The notes under the pieces were generated by a model. The model worked only from the letters and a program-made list of their open reading frames with translations. It searched no databases and was not told the DNA's origin. The translations under genes were made by a program, and so were the position numbers. A stretch of 64,000 nucleotides of DNA from Fuscovulum blasticum DSM 2131 (GTDB lineage: Bacteria; Pseudomonadota; Alphaproteobacteria; Rhodobacterales; Rhodobacteraceae). Location of the stretch: positions 238,199-302,198 of the forward strand of contig NZ_PZKE01000002.1 of assembly GCF_003034965.1 (NCBI RefSeq), written 5' to 3'. Of the stretch, positions 26,727-35,116 are shown in pieces. The first letter of the stretch is position 1, and each line of letters opens with the position of its first letter.

Positions 26727-27815
26727 ATGCAAGCGCCCCACCCTTCCCTTCTGCCCGGACAGCGCAAACGCGGCCGTGGTGCCGCGTCCAACATCACGGG
26801 CCGGTTCGAAGGCCACAGCCGCGAAAGCGCCGATGACGGCTGGGACATCCCCGAGGAAGAGCGGCTGATCGCGACCGAGGTGCGCGAGGAACAGCCGCGG
26901 TCCGCCCTGAGCTGGAACCGCTCGCCCGACCTGCCCTTCGACCGCAGCATCAACCCCTATCGCGGCTGCGAACACGGCTGCATCTACTGCTTCGCCCGAC
27001 CGACCCATGCTTACCTGAACCTCTCGCCGGGGTTGGATTTCGAAACCCGGCTGATCGCCCGCCCCGGCATCGCCGCCGTGCTGGAGCGTGAGCTGCGGGC
27101 GCGGTCCTACAAGGTCGCGCCGGTGGCGCTTGGCACCAACACCGACCCCTATCAGCCGGTCGAGGCGAAATGGCAGATCATGCGCGAGGTGCTGAAGGTT
27201 CTGGCCGAGTTCCGCCACCCGCTGGCGATCACCACCAAGGGCACGCTGATCGAGCGCGACCTTGACCTGCTGGCACCGATGGCGGCGCAGGGGCTGTTGC
27301 GGGTGGGTGTCTCGGTCACCACGCTGGACGCGGGGCTGTCGCGCCGGCTGGAACCGCGCGCCCCTGCCCCGGCGCGGCGGCTGGAAACCATCCGCCGGCT
27401 GACCACTGCCGGCATCCCGGTGCGGGCGATGGTGGCGCCGGTGATCCCCGGCCTGACCGATGCCGAACTGGACGCCATCCTGGAAGCCACGCGCGATGCC
27501 GGCGCCAGCGCGGCAAGCTGGATCATGTTGCGCCTGCCGCTTGAGGTGGCCCCACTGTTCCGCGACTGGCTGGCCGAACATGCCCCCGGACGCGCCGCCA
27601 AGGTGATGGACCGGGTCCGGCAGTCGCATGGAGGCAAGGATTATGACGCCGCCTGGGGCAAACGGATGCGCGGCGAAGGGCTGTGGTCGCGGCTGATCGC
27701 GCAAAGGTTCGACAAGGCCATTGCCCGGCTGGGGCTGGACAAGGCCCTGCCGCCCCTGCGTTGCGACCTGTTCGCCGTCCCGTTCCGGCGCGGCGATCAA
27801 CTGGGTCTGTTCTGA
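26727..27815 (+). CDS. PA0069-family radical SAM protein (SplB-related)
   Basis: 362 residues. The [4Fe-4S]/SAM motif is Cys81, Cys85, Cys88 in YRGCEHGCIYCFARPTHAY. NTDPYQPVE and ITTKGTLIERDLDLL match the family related to spore photoproduct lyase. Radical SAM enzymes make a deoxyadenosyl radical; the substrate is not established for this family, though DNA repair is a natural idea. The start at 26727 is chosen from the promoter position. A LexA-type box in the promoter suggests damage induction. It is transcribed between, and opposite to, the two corrinoid-pathway genes. Confidence 0.9.
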   Translation: MQAPHPSLLPGQRKRGRGAASNITGRFEGHSRESADDGWDIPEEERLIATEVREEQPRSALSWNRSPDLPFDRSINPYRGCEHGCIYCFARPTHAYLNLSPGLDFETRLIARPGIAAVLERELRARSYKVAPVALGTNTDPYQPVEAKWQIMREVLKVLAEFRHPLAITTKGTLIERDLDLLAPMAAQGLLRVGVSVTTLDAGLSRRLEPRAPAPARRLETIRRLTTAGIPVRAMVAPVIPGLTDAELDAILEATRDAGASAASWIMLRLPLEVAPLFRDWLAEHAPGRAAKVMDRVRQSHGGKDYDAAWGKRMRGEGLWSRLIAQRFDKAIARLGLDKALPPLRCDLFAVPFRRGDQLGLF

Positions 27816-27830
27816 CCGGAGGCCATCTGT

Positions 27831-27878
27831 CGGCAAATTCCTTCGAAGAAAATTGCCCGGACCCTTCGCAGGGTCCGG
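27831..27878. repeat. Double hairpin; copy B of the dispersed repeat and likely terminator
   Basis: An imperfect TTCGAA-centred palindrome (27834-27856) is followed by a perfect CCGGACCCT-TCGC-AGGGTCCGG hairpin (27857-27878). On the minus strand the second hairpin precedes GCAATTTTCTT, a usable terminator for the homocysteine methyltransferase gene. The radical-SAM gene ends 16 bases away on the other side. Confidence 0.75.
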
Positions 27879-27887
27879 TGTCCGGCC

Positions 27888-28904
27888 TCAGCCGCGCCGC
27901 CCGCGCCGTTCGCGGCGGGCGGGGCCTTCGCCATCGGTCCCGTCCGAGGCAGACGAGAACGCGCCCAGCTTGGCCTGAATATCCTCGACCGTCGGGCGCG
28001 GGCCCTTGGGCCGGCTTTCCAGCGCGGCGCGCATCGCCTTCAGGTGTTCCGGCATGGTGCCGCAGCAGCCGCCAATGATCCGCACCCCGGCATCGCGCGC
28101 CAGCACGGCATATTCCGCCATCAGTTCGGGCGTGCCGTCATAATGGATATGGCCGTCGTGGAACTTGGGAATCCCGGCATTGCCCTTGGCGATGACCGGC
28201 CGCTGCGATCCGGTGGCCATGAAGCCCAGAACCGTGCGCATCAGATCGCTGGCGCCCACGCCGCAATTCGCACCGAAGGCAATCGGCGGATTGGGCAGCT
28301 TTTCCACCATCTCGGCCATGGCGGCCGAGGTGACGCCCATCATCGTGCGCCCGGCGGTGTCAAAGCTCATGGTGCCGCACCAGGGCATCCCCGCCAACGC
28401 CGCAGCTTCGGCTGCCGCCCGGTATTCCTCGGGCGCGCTGATGGTTTCCACCCACAGCACGTCTGCCCCGCCTTCCTTCAGCCCCTCGGCCTGCTCATGG
28501 AAGATCTCGACTGCGGCCGCATGGGTCAGGCTGCCGATGGGTTCGAAAATCTCGCCGGTCGGGCCCACCGACCCGGCCACCACCACCGTGCGGCCCGACT
28601 TGTCGGCAATCTCGCGCCCCAGCGCGGCGCCAACGCGGTTCAGCTCGCGCACCCGGCCCTGGGCATTGTGCAGCTTCAGCCGCGCCGCATTGCCCCCGAA
28701 GGTATTGGTCAGGAAGATGTCCGACCCTGCGTCTACCGCCGAGGCATAGAGTTTGCGGATGTTGTCGGGCTTGTCGATGTTCCACAGCTCGGGCGGTTCG
28801 CCCGAAGACAGGCCCATGTTGAACAGGTTGGTCCCGGTGGCCCCGTCAGCCATCAGCCAGTCACGGGTAGACAGCAGTTTCGTCAGCGCATCGGTCGCCA
28901 TCAC
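27888..28904 (-). CDS. bmt: Homocysteine S-methyltransferase (betaine-homocysteine type)
   Basis: 338 residues. MADGATGTNLFNMGL at the N-terminus, TNTFGGNAARL, FGANCGVG and the zinc-ligand pair GGCCGTMPEHL near residue 283 define the Pfam S-methyl_trans TIM barrel. The three zinc cysteines bind and activate homocysteine. The methyl donor could be glycine betaine (Bmt) or a methyl-corrinoid protein, making it the homocysteine module of a split methionine synthase; such splits are described in Rhodobacterales. The corrinoid protein and DUF1638 genes nearby favour the second idea. The C-terminal 40 residues are disordered and Arg/Gly rich. Confidence 0.9.
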   Translation of the reverse strand: MMATDALTKLLSTRDWLMADGATGTNLFNMGLSSGEPPELWNIDKPDNIRKLYASAVDAGSDIFLTNTFGGNAARLKLHNAQGRVRELNRVGAALGREIADKSGRTVVVAGSVGPTGEIFEPIGSLTHAAAVEIFHEQAEGLKEGGADVLWVETISAPEEYRAAAEAAALAGMPWCGTMSFDTAGRTMMGVTSAAMAEMVEKLPNPPIAFGANCGVGASDLMRTVLGFMATGSQRPVIAKGNAGIPKFHDGHIHYDGTPELMAEYAVLARDAGVRIIGGCCGTMPEHLKAMRAALESRPKGPRPTVEDIQAKLGAFSSASDGTDGEGPARRERRGRRG

Positions 28905-29023
28905 GGGCCCTTCCTGAAAACACCTGTTTCAACGGGGCCAAGCTGTGCCATGGCCCCGCAAGGGATGCAATCCAAACCGAAGGCCGGCGTCACCGGCCAG
29001 GGCGCGGCGGGCAAGGGGCGGTG

Positions 29024-29338
29024 TCAGACTTCCGTCATCAGTTGCGCCTTGGCAACCGGCAGCAGCTCGGCCAGCTTGGCGCGGACGGTTTCTGCGGTGG
29101 CCTTGCCGGCCAGATCGGCCACGACCTTGCGAACCACATCCTCGTGCCCGGCTTCGGCCAGATCGGCGCCGACCACTTCCATCGCATAGGCATCGGCCTG
29201 ATCGCCGGTCTTGCCCATCAGATCTGCCGCCCAAAGGCCAAGCAGCCTGTTGCGGCGCGCCTCGGCCTTGAACTGCATCTCGCTGTCATGGGCGAACTTG
29301 GCTTCGAAGGCCTGTTCGCGATCGTCGAAGGTGGTCAT
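29024..29338 (-). CDS. ATP-synthase inhibitor subunit zeta (DUF1476)
   Basis: 104 residues: MTTFDDREQAFEAKFAHDSEMQFKAEARRNRLLGLWAA. This is the zeta subunit first characterised from Paracoccus denitrificans, an alphaproteobacterial inhibitor of F1Fo-ATPase that inserts its N-terminal segment into the alpha-beta interface to block ATP hydrolysis. The rest is a helical bundle (GDQADAYAMEVVGADLAEAGHED). It is monocistronic and divergent from purC. No ATP-synthase genes are in the window. Confidence 0.93.
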   Translation of the reverse strand: MTTFDDREQAFEAKFAHDSEMQFKAEARRNRLLGLWAADLMGKTGDQADAYAMEVVGADLAEAGHEDVVRKVVADLAGKATAETVRAKLAELLPVAKAQLMTEV

Positions 29339-29506
29339 GGTATCCCCCGGGCGCGTTGGAACTGTTCCTCGTCATATGCCCACCTCGGGCGTTGCCTGCA
29401 AGCCCCAAGCCGCCCGCCTTGCGACGCGCGGCCCCTTGGCTTATAGGCCAAAGGCAAGCATGGGGTGGCTGGGCCGCCCCTTTCGTCATTTCTCCCCGGA
29501 GCAAGC

Positions 29507-30265
29507 ATGGCACGGCGCAAGAAGGTTTACGAAGGCAAGGCCAAGATCCTGTTCGAGGGGCCCGAACCGGGCACGCTGGTGCAGTATTTCAAGGATGACG
29601 AACAGGCCACCACCGTTTCGCCGATCAGCGCCGCGGTTGAAGGCAAGGGCGTGCTGAACAACCGCCTGTCGGAATTCTTCATGTCCGGCCTGAACGCCAT
29701 CGGTGTGCCGACGCATTTCATCCGCCGCCTGAACATGCGCGAACAACTGGTCCGCATGGCCGAGATCATTCCGCTGGAAGTGGTGGTCCGCAACTTCGCC
29801 GCCGGCGATATCAGCCAGCGGCTGGGCATCCCGGAAGGCACGCCGCTGCCGCGGCCGATCGTCGAATACTACTTCAAGGATGACAAGCTGGGCACCCCCC
29901 TGGTGGCCGAGGAGCACATCATCGCCTTCGGCTGGGCCAACCAGCAGGATCTGGACGACATGATCGCGCTGGCGCTGCGGGTCAATGACTTCCTGTCGGG
30001 CGTGATGCTGGGCGTGGGCGTGCGGCTGGCCGACTTCCGCATCGAAGTGGGCCGCGTCTGGGAAGGCGATTTCATGCGCCTGATCGTGGCCGACGAGATC
30101 AGCCCCGATTCGATGCGCCTGTGGGACATGCGGCTGACCGAGCGCGCCGATGGCACGCAGGCCGACCCCGGCCCGCTGACCGATGTTCACACCGAACTGG
30201 CCCGCCGCCTCGGTGTGCTGCCCTCGAACGTGACGCACCCGGCCAAGCCGTCGCTGATCAACTGA
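29507..30265 (+). CDS. purC: Phosphoribosylaminoimidazole-succinocarboxamide synthase
   Basis: 252 residues, typical of the bacterial form. YEGKAKILFEGPEPG at the start, EMIPLEVVVRNFAAG-like RMAEIIPLEVVVRN, GVRLADFRIEVG and VADEISPDSMRLWD are PurC signatures. It couples CAIR with aspartate using ATP in purine synthesis. The ATG at 29507 has CCGGAG 5 bases upstream. purA is 17 kb away; no other pur gene is nearby. Confidence 0.97.
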   Translation: MARRKKVYEGKAKILFEGPEPGTLVQYFKDDEQATTVSPISAAVEGKGVLNNRLSEFFMSGLNAIGVPTHFIRRLNMREQLVRMAEIIPLEVVVRNFAAGDISQRLGIPEGTPLPRPIVEYYFKDDKLGTPLVAEEHIIAFGWANQQDLDDMIALALRVNDFLSGVMLGVGVRLADFRIEVGRVWEGDFMRLIVADEISPDSMRLWDMRLTERADGTQADPGPLTDVHTELARRLGVLPSNVTHPAKPSLIN

Positions 30266-30283
30266 CGCCGGCCTGCGCCGGGG

Positions 30284-30736
30284 CTACAGCGCCTCGGCCA
30301 GGGCGGCCAGCTTGGCCATCGTGGTCTGACCCAGCTCGACAGCCCCGAAGGACTCGGCCCCCTTCTTCATGGCCTCGGTCGGGAAGGTCATCACATAATC
30401 CTGCCGCGTGCCCTGCCCTTCGGGGGCCAGCATCACCACGATTTCCGCCGGATCACCCGACCCTTCGCCATCATCCATCATGTATTCGATCCGGTCCATC
30501 GGTCGCATCAGCCTGTAACGGTGGCGGTTGGGCCAGACCGTCCCATCCGGGCCGTTCATGTCGAATACCCACTGCCCGCCCTGCCGCAGGTCGATGCTTT
30601 TCGTGGTGCAGGAATAGCCCGCCGGGCCGAACCAGCGCGGCAGAAGCGCGGGGTCGGTCCAGCAGCGCCAGACCTTGGCCGGCGGCGCGGCAATCACCCG
30701 TGTCAGCGTCAAGGTGCGGTTGGCCCGGTCATCCAT
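30284..30736 (-). CDS. SRPBCC/AHSA1-domain protein (second of a pair)
   Basis: 150 residues from the ATG at 30736. The AHSA1-like START fold begins VIAAPPAKVWRCWTDPALLPRWFGP and shows DLRQGGQWVFDMNGPDG and RIEYMMDDGEG. The family binds hydrophobic small molecules; roles are diverse. It follows another SRPBCC gene by 15 bases, and an ArsR gene precedes both, an arrangement seen widely in bacteria. The proteins share the opening pattern PAKVWRCWT but otherwise differ, suggesting old duplication. Confidence 0.85.
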   Translation of the reverse strand: MDDRANRTLTLTRVIAAPPAKVWRCWTDPALLPRWFGPAGYSCTTKSIDLRQGGQWVFDMNGPDGTVWPNRHRYRLMRPMDRIEYMMDDGEGSGDPAEIVVMLAPEGQGTRQDYVMTFPTEAMKKGAESFGAVELGQTTMAKLAALAEAL

Positions 30737-30751
30737 GATCAAGCCCCCCGC

Positions 30752-31219
30752 TCACAGCCCCTGCGCCAGCGCATCAAGCTGATCGGCGGCGGTGCCCCAG
30801 CCGTCATGGAAGCCCATCTTCTCATGCTCGTCCCGCTGGGTCGGGGTGCGGTGCAGCGCGACCGCGCGGTAAAGCGTGCCACTGCCTTCGGGTTCCAGCA
30901 GGATGAAGGCGGTGAAGCCGAAACTTTCGCTGTTCGGACGCCAACAGCCTTGCAGCAGATCGGTCCAGACCAGCCGGCGCTCGGGCACCACCTCAAGAAA
31001 GCAGCCGTGACCCGGCATTTCGCCATGGCCCGGCACATCCATCACGGTCTTGAAGCTGCCGCCGGGGCGCAGGTCGATTTCCACATCGCGGGTGACCACC
31101 GGCTTCGGGGCAAACCATTGTTCCAGCAGGCGCGGCTCGGTCCAGCAGCGCCAGACCTTGGCCGGCGAAGCCTTGAGGTGGCGGACCAGTTCCAGGTCGG
31201 TTGCGGGGTCAATCTTCAT
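30752..31219 (-). CDS. SRPBCC/AHSA1-domain protein (first of a pair)
   Basis: 155 residues. LVRHLKASPAKVWRCWTEPRLLEQWFAP and DLRPGGSFKTVMDVPGH are the AHSA1-domain signature. A ligand-binding role is inferred only. It starts at ATG 31219, which overlaps the ArsR stop by one base (TGATG), or at a GTG one codon earlier. It is the middle gene of arsR-SRPBCC-SRPBCC and is translated with the regulator. Confidence 0.85.
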   Translation of the reverse strand: MKIDPATDLELVRHLKASPAKVWRCWTEPRLLEQWFAPKPVVTRDVEIDLRPGGSFKTVMDVPGHGEMPGHGCFLEVVPERRLVWTDLLQGCWRPNSESFGFTAFILLEPEGSGTLYRAVALHRTPTQRDEHEKMGFHDGWGTAADQLDALAQGL

Positions 31220-31551
31220 CACTCGTCCTCCATCGTTGACAACAGGGCCTCCAGCCGGTCGGTGCGCGCTTCCCAGTCGGCGCGGACCCGGGCCAGCCAG
31301 TCTTCGGCCTGTGCCATGGCGCCGGGCACCGGGCGGCAGATCCGGCTGCGGCCGGATTTGCGGGTTTCGATCAGGCCAGCCGCTTCCAGCACCGACAGAT
31401 GGCGCAGGATGGTGGGCAGGCGCAGGCCGCTGGGTTCCGCCAGTTCGGTCACCGCCGCAGGCCCCGCCGACAGCCGCAGCACCATGGCCCGGCGGGTGGG
31501 GTCGGACAGTGCCTGAAAGATCAGCGACAGATCGGGATCATGCTTAGCCAT
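31219..31551 (-). CDS. ArsR-family winged-helix repressor
   Basis: 110 residues: LIFQALSDPTRRAMVLRLSAGPAAVTELAEPSGLRLPTILRHLSVLEAAGLIETRKSGR-type sequence, the classic ArsR fold with the recognition helix around LRLPTILRHLSVLE. No cysteine metal site is seen, so it is probably not a metal sensor; many SRPBCC-linked ArsR proteins have no known signal. The start is the ATG at 31551. An inverted repeat overlaps this start codon and may be its operator. Confidence 0.9.
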   Translation of the reverse strand: MAKHDPDLSLIFQALSDPTRRAMVLRLSAGPAAVTELAEPSGLRLPTILRHLSVLEAAGLIETRKSGRSRICRPVPGAMAQAEDWLARVRADWEARTDRLEALLSTMEDE

Positions 31552-31560
31552 AAAGCTAAG
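31543..31560. promoter_or_regulatory. Operator-like inverted repeat over the arsR start
   Basis: CTTAGC-CATAAA-GCTAAG, a perfect 6-bp repeat with a 6-base spacer, covers the ATG (31549-31551). Binding by the ArsR product would block its own expression. Confidence 0.6.
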
Positions 31561-31621
31561 TATCACCGAACAGGGGCGGCGGGCAAGGCTTGCTTTTCGT
31601 GCAGCCGCCTTGCTGCGATAA

Positions 31622-31751
31622 GGGCAGCGCCCGACCGCGGGTGGGCGCCCGACAGTGCGATGCCGGCACTTTATGGTGCAAGCCCGCCGGAGTGCAGAGC
31701 AGGGAACTTCCGCGCAAAAGCGCCCGCCCGGGGGGCGGTCGGGCGCTGCCC
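31622..31751. repeat. Long interrupted hairpin in the arsR-glcB gap
   Basis: GGGCAGCGCCCGACCGC (31622-31638) is exactly repeated in reverse complement at 31735-31751. Inside, GGGTGGGCGC (31639-31648) pairs with GCGCCCGCCC (31720-31729) with one G-T pair, leaving a 5-G bulge. The arms form about 27 pairs around a 71-base core with small stems (TGCCGGCA). It lies in a 370-base gap without any convincing gene. It could be a mobile palindromic element or a structured RNA. Confidence 0.6.
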
Positions 31752-31921
31752 GGGCCGCTGGCGCGGCTGTTCCGGGCAAAAGCCCCCTTCGGCCACAACT
31801 TTCAGCCTTTCGCGAAAGGTGATGCGCGCCCGGCCCCGGCAATCGGGCCACCCTGCGGCCTTGCCGGGGGGACAGGCCGCGCCCTATCCTGCGCCGCAGA
31901 CCCAGCAAGGACCAAAGCCCC

Positions 31922-34069
31922 ATGACCACGCGTATCAACAAGGCGGGCCTTCAGGTCGCCACCGAACTGGCCGACTTCCTTGAAACGCAGGCCCTGCCCG
32001 GCACCGGCATCACTCCGGCGCGGTTCTGGGACGGGCTGGCCGGCCTGCTGCGCGACTTTGCCCCGCAGAACCGGGCGCTGCTGGCCCGGCGCCAGGATCT
32101 TCAGGCGCAGATCGACGCCTGGCATGTCGCGCGGCGCGGCCAGCCGCATGACCATGCCGCCTACAAGGCCTTCCTGACCGACATCGGCTATCTGCGCCCC
32201 GAAGGCTCCGATTTCACCATCGAGACCACCGGCGTCGATCCCGAGGTCGCCTCCGTGGCCGGGCCGCAGCTTGTGGTGCCGGTCACCAATGCCCGCTACG
32301 CCCTGAACGCCGCCAATGCGCGCTGGGGCAGCCTTTACGATTGCCTCTACGGCACCGATGCCATGGGATCGGCCCCGCCGAAGGGCGGCTATGACCGGGG
32401 TCGCGGCGCGCGGGTGGTGGCCCGGGCGCGGGTCTTCCTGGACGAAGCCTTCCCGATTGCCGGCACCAGCCATGCCGATGTGCGGCGCTATCACGTCAAG
32501 GACGGCGCGCTTCTGGTGGATGACCTGCCGCTGGTGCAGCCGGAAAAATTCGTCGGCTATCGCGGCAACCCCAGGGCGCCCGAGGCGGTGCTTCTGCGCA
32601 ACAATGGCCTGCATGTCGAACTGGTCTTCGACCGGGCGCATTTCATCGGCGCCCGCGATCAGGCCGGTCTGGCTGATGTGCAGATGGAAAGCGCGCTGAC
32701 CGCGATCATGGATTGCGAGGATTCGGTCGCCTGCGTCGACGCGGCCGACAAGGTGCAGGCCTATGCCAACTGGCTGGGCCTGATGACCGGCACTCTGAGC
32801 GAACGGTTCGAAAAGGCCGGCCGCCCGGTGGACCGCCGGCTTGCCCCTGACCGCACCTATCTGGACCCGGCCGGTACCCCCTTCACCCTCAAGGGTCGCG
32901 CTCTGATGTGGGTGCGCAACGTGGGCCATCTGATGACCAACCCCGCGATCCTGCTGCCCGACGGCGGCGAGGTGCCCGAGGGGCTGATGGATGCCATGGT
33001 CACGGTGACCATCGCCCTGCACGATCTGCGCAAGTCCGGGGGCCTGCGCAACTCGGCCCATGGGGCGGTCTATGTGGTCAAGCCCAAGATGCACGGCCCA
33101 GACGAGGTGGCCTTTGCCGATGCGGTGATGGGCCGGGTGGAACAGGTGTTGGGCCTGCCCGCCAACACCGTCAAGATGGGCATCATGGACGAGGAACGCC
33201 GCACCACGGTGAACCTCAAGGAATGTATCCGCGCGGCCAGGGCACGGGTTGCCTTCATCAACACCGGCTTCCTTGACCGCACGGGGGACGAGATCCACAC
33301 CAGCATGGAAGCCGGCCCGTTCAGCCGCAAGGATTTCATCAAGCGGAAATCCTGGATCACCGCCTATGAAAACCTGAACGTCGACATCGGCCTGGAATGT
33401 GGGCTGGCCGGGCGCGCACAGATCGGCAAGGGCATGTGGGCCATGCCCGACCTGATGGCGGCCATGCTGGATGAAAAGATCGCCCATCCCCGCGCGGGGG
33501 CGAACACGGCCTGGGTGCCCTCGCCCACCGCCGCCACACTTCATGCGCTGCATTACCACAAGGTCGACGTGGCCGCCGTGCAGGCGCGGCTGGCGCGCGG
33601 CGGGCGGCGGGCGCATGTCGATGGGGTGCTGGATATTCCGCTGGCCAGCTTCCGCACCTGGACCACGGCCCAGATCGCGCGTGAGGTCGAGAACAACGCG
33701 CAAGGCATCCTGGGCTATGTGGTGCGCTGGATCGACCAGGGCGTCGGCTGTTCCAAGGTGCCCGACATCAACGATGTGGGTCTGATGGAAGACCGCGCCA
33801 CCTGCCGCATCTCGGCGCAGCATGTGGCCAACTGGCTGCATCATGGCGTGGTCAGCGCCGATCAGGTCATGGCGGCGCTGCAAAAGATGGCGGCGGTGGT
33901 GGATCGCCAGAATGCCGGTGACCCGGCCTATCGGCCCATGGCGCCGGGCTTTCAGGGCATCGCCTTCCAGGCCGCCTGCGATCTGGTGTTCAAGGGGCGC
34001 GAACAGCCTTCGGGCTATACCGAACCGCTGCTGCACGCCTGGCGGCTGAAGGCCAAGGCGGCGGGCTGA
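31922..34069 (+). CDS. glcB: Malate synthase G
   Basis: 715 residues, the length of monomeric malate synthase [21 protein letters not shown] at the start, catalytic Arg-region [36 protein letters not shown] and [14 protein letters not shown] match GlcB. It condenses glyoxylate with acetyl-CoA to malate in the cytosol, serving two-carbon and glycolate metabolism. AAGGACC precedes the ATG. No isocitrate lyase or glycolate oxidase gene is in the window; it faces the bolA gene convergently. Confidence 0.96.
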   Translation: MTTRINKAGLQVATELADFLETQALPGTGITPARFWDGLAGLLRDFAPQNRALLARRQDLQAQIDAWHVARRGQPHDHAAYKAFLTDIGYLRPEGSDFTIETTGVDPEVASVAGPQLVVPVTNARYALNAANARWGSLYDCLYGTDAMGSAPPKGGYDRGRGARVVARARVFLDEAFPIAGTSHADVRRYHVKDGALLVDDLPLVQPEKFVGYRGNPRAPEAVLLRNNGLHVELVFDRAHFIGARDQAGLADVQMESALTAIMDCEDSVACVDAADKVQAYANWLGLMTGTLSERFEKAGRPVDRRLAPDRTYLDPAGTPFTLKGRALMWVRNVGHLMTNPAILLPDGGEVPEGLMDAMVTVTIALHDLRKSGGLRNSAHGAVYVVKPKMHGPDEVAFADAVMGRVEQVLGLPANTVKMGIMDEERRTTVNLKECIRAARARVAFINTGFLDRTGDEIHTSMEAGPFSRKDFIKRKSWITAYENLNVDIGLECGLAGRAQIGKGMWAMPDLMAAMLDEKIAHPRAGANTAWVPSPTAATLHALHYHKVDVAAVQARLARGGRRAHVDGVLDIPLASFRTWTTAQIAREVENNAQGILGYVVRWIDQGVGCSKVPDINDVGLMEDRATCRISAQHVANWLHHGVVSADQVMAALQKMAAVVDRQNAGDPAYRPMAPGFQGIAFQAACDLVFKGREQPSGYTEPLLHAWRLKAKAAG

Positions 34070-34091
34070 GACAGCCCCCGCGGCGGGCCGG

Positions 34092-34343
34092 TCAGCCAAT
34101 GTCCAGCGCGATGGCATGGATGCGGGTCGTCAGGTCGCCCAGGGCGCGGTTGACGGCCCGGTGCCGATCAACACGCCCCATCGCGGCCAGACTGGCGGCC
34201 CGGATGCGGATGCGGTAATGGCTGTCGCCGCTGCCGTCATCGCCCGCATGTCCGGCGTGGCGATGGCTTTCGTTCTCGATCTCCAGCTCCTGCGGTGCAA
34301 AGGCGGCGGTCAGCCGCGCCGCAATCTCGTCCCTCACGTTCAT
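34092..34343 (-). CDS. bolA: BolA family protein
   Basis: 83 residues from the ATG at 34343. LTAAFAPQELEIENESHRHAGHA and the helix-turn segment MGRVDRHRAVNRALGDLTTRIHAIALDI define the class II KH-like BolA fold. The conserved His-rich loop (SHRHAGHAG) is the place where BolA proteins share a [2Fe-2S] cluster with monothiol glutaredoxins. It is therefore linked to iron handling and morphology. It is divergent from the J-domain gene, an arrangement common in Rhodobacterales. Confidence 0.93.
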   Translation of the reverse strand: MNVRDEIAARLTAAFAPQELEIENESHRHAGHAGDDGSGDSHYRIRIRAASLAAMGRVDRHRAVNRALGDLTTRIHAIALDIG

Positions 34344-34428
34344 TTTTTTCCACGCCCCTTCAATCTGCTGCCGAAACACCTAAACTTGGCCGCCCGAGTC
34401 GGAAAGGCATGCAAAGGCCCCCTGCCCC

Positions 34429-35067
34429 ATGGTTACCAAACCTCCCTTTGAATTCGACATCCGTGTCAGCGCCGAGAAGAAGCGCAAGTCCGCCGGCCGC
34501 CGGGGCGGTGCCGCCGCGCCTGCCGAAGCGGCGGGCCGCGCCTGCGACTATCCCGGCTGCAAGGGTGTCGGTGCCTTCCGCGCCCCGAAATCCCCCGACC
34601 TGCTGGATGAGTTCTTCTGGTTCTGCAAGGACCACATCCGCGAATACAATCTGAAATGGAACTTCTTCAACGGCACCACCGATGAAGAGTTCCAGAAATT
34701 CCTCGACAAGGACCGCGTCTGGGGCCGCGAGACCAAGCCCTTCTCGCGTCAGGGCGACGGCAATGCCTGGGCCCGGATGGGCGTGAACGACCCGATGGAA
34801 ATTCTGGGCGAGAAGGCCACGTTGAACCGCGGCCCGTCCCCCGCCTCGGGCGCGACGCGCAAGCTGCCGCCGACCGAACGCAAGGCGATCGAGATCCTCG
34901 ATGCGCGCGATAGCTGGACCAAGACGGAAATCCGCAAGCAGTACAAAAGCCTGGTCAAGGATCTGCACCCCGACATGAACGGCGGCGACCGGCGCGACGA
35001 GGAGCGCCTGCAAGAGGTGGTCTGGGCCTGGGACCAGATCAAGGACAGCCGCCACTTCCGCGAATAG
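34429..35067 (+). CDS. J-domain (DnaJ-like) protein
   Basis: 212 residues. The C-terminal J-domain (about residues 145-212) keeps the HPD triplet near 180 (KDLHPDMNGGD), which stimulates Hsp70 ATPase. The N-terminal half is a family-specific region with CDYPGCKGVGAFRAPK and FWFCKDHIREYN. In several Rhodobacterales this gene stands beside bolA and cobS. A co-chaperone role is inferred. It has no zinc-finger domain of classical DnaJ. Confidence 0.88.
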   Translation: MVTKPPFEFDIRVSAEKKRKSAGRRGGAAAPAEAAGRACDYPGCKGVGAFRAPKSPDLLDEFFWFCKDHIREYNLKWNFFNGTTDEEFQKFLDKDRVWGRETKPFSRQGDGNAWARMGVNDPMEILGEKATLNRGPSPASGATRKLPPTERKAIEILDARDSWTKTEIRKQYKSLVKDLHPDMNGGDRRDEERLQEVVWAWDQIKDSRHFRE

Positions 35068-35116
35068 GCGGCGCGCCTGGCCCGCTGCGGGGCGCAGGCC
35101 GCGCCCCGCCGGCTGA

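Noticed and set aside
31590..31941. Overlapping frames across the arsR-glcB gap
   Set aside because: They run through both arms of the inverted repeat on either strand and show no protein-like pattern.
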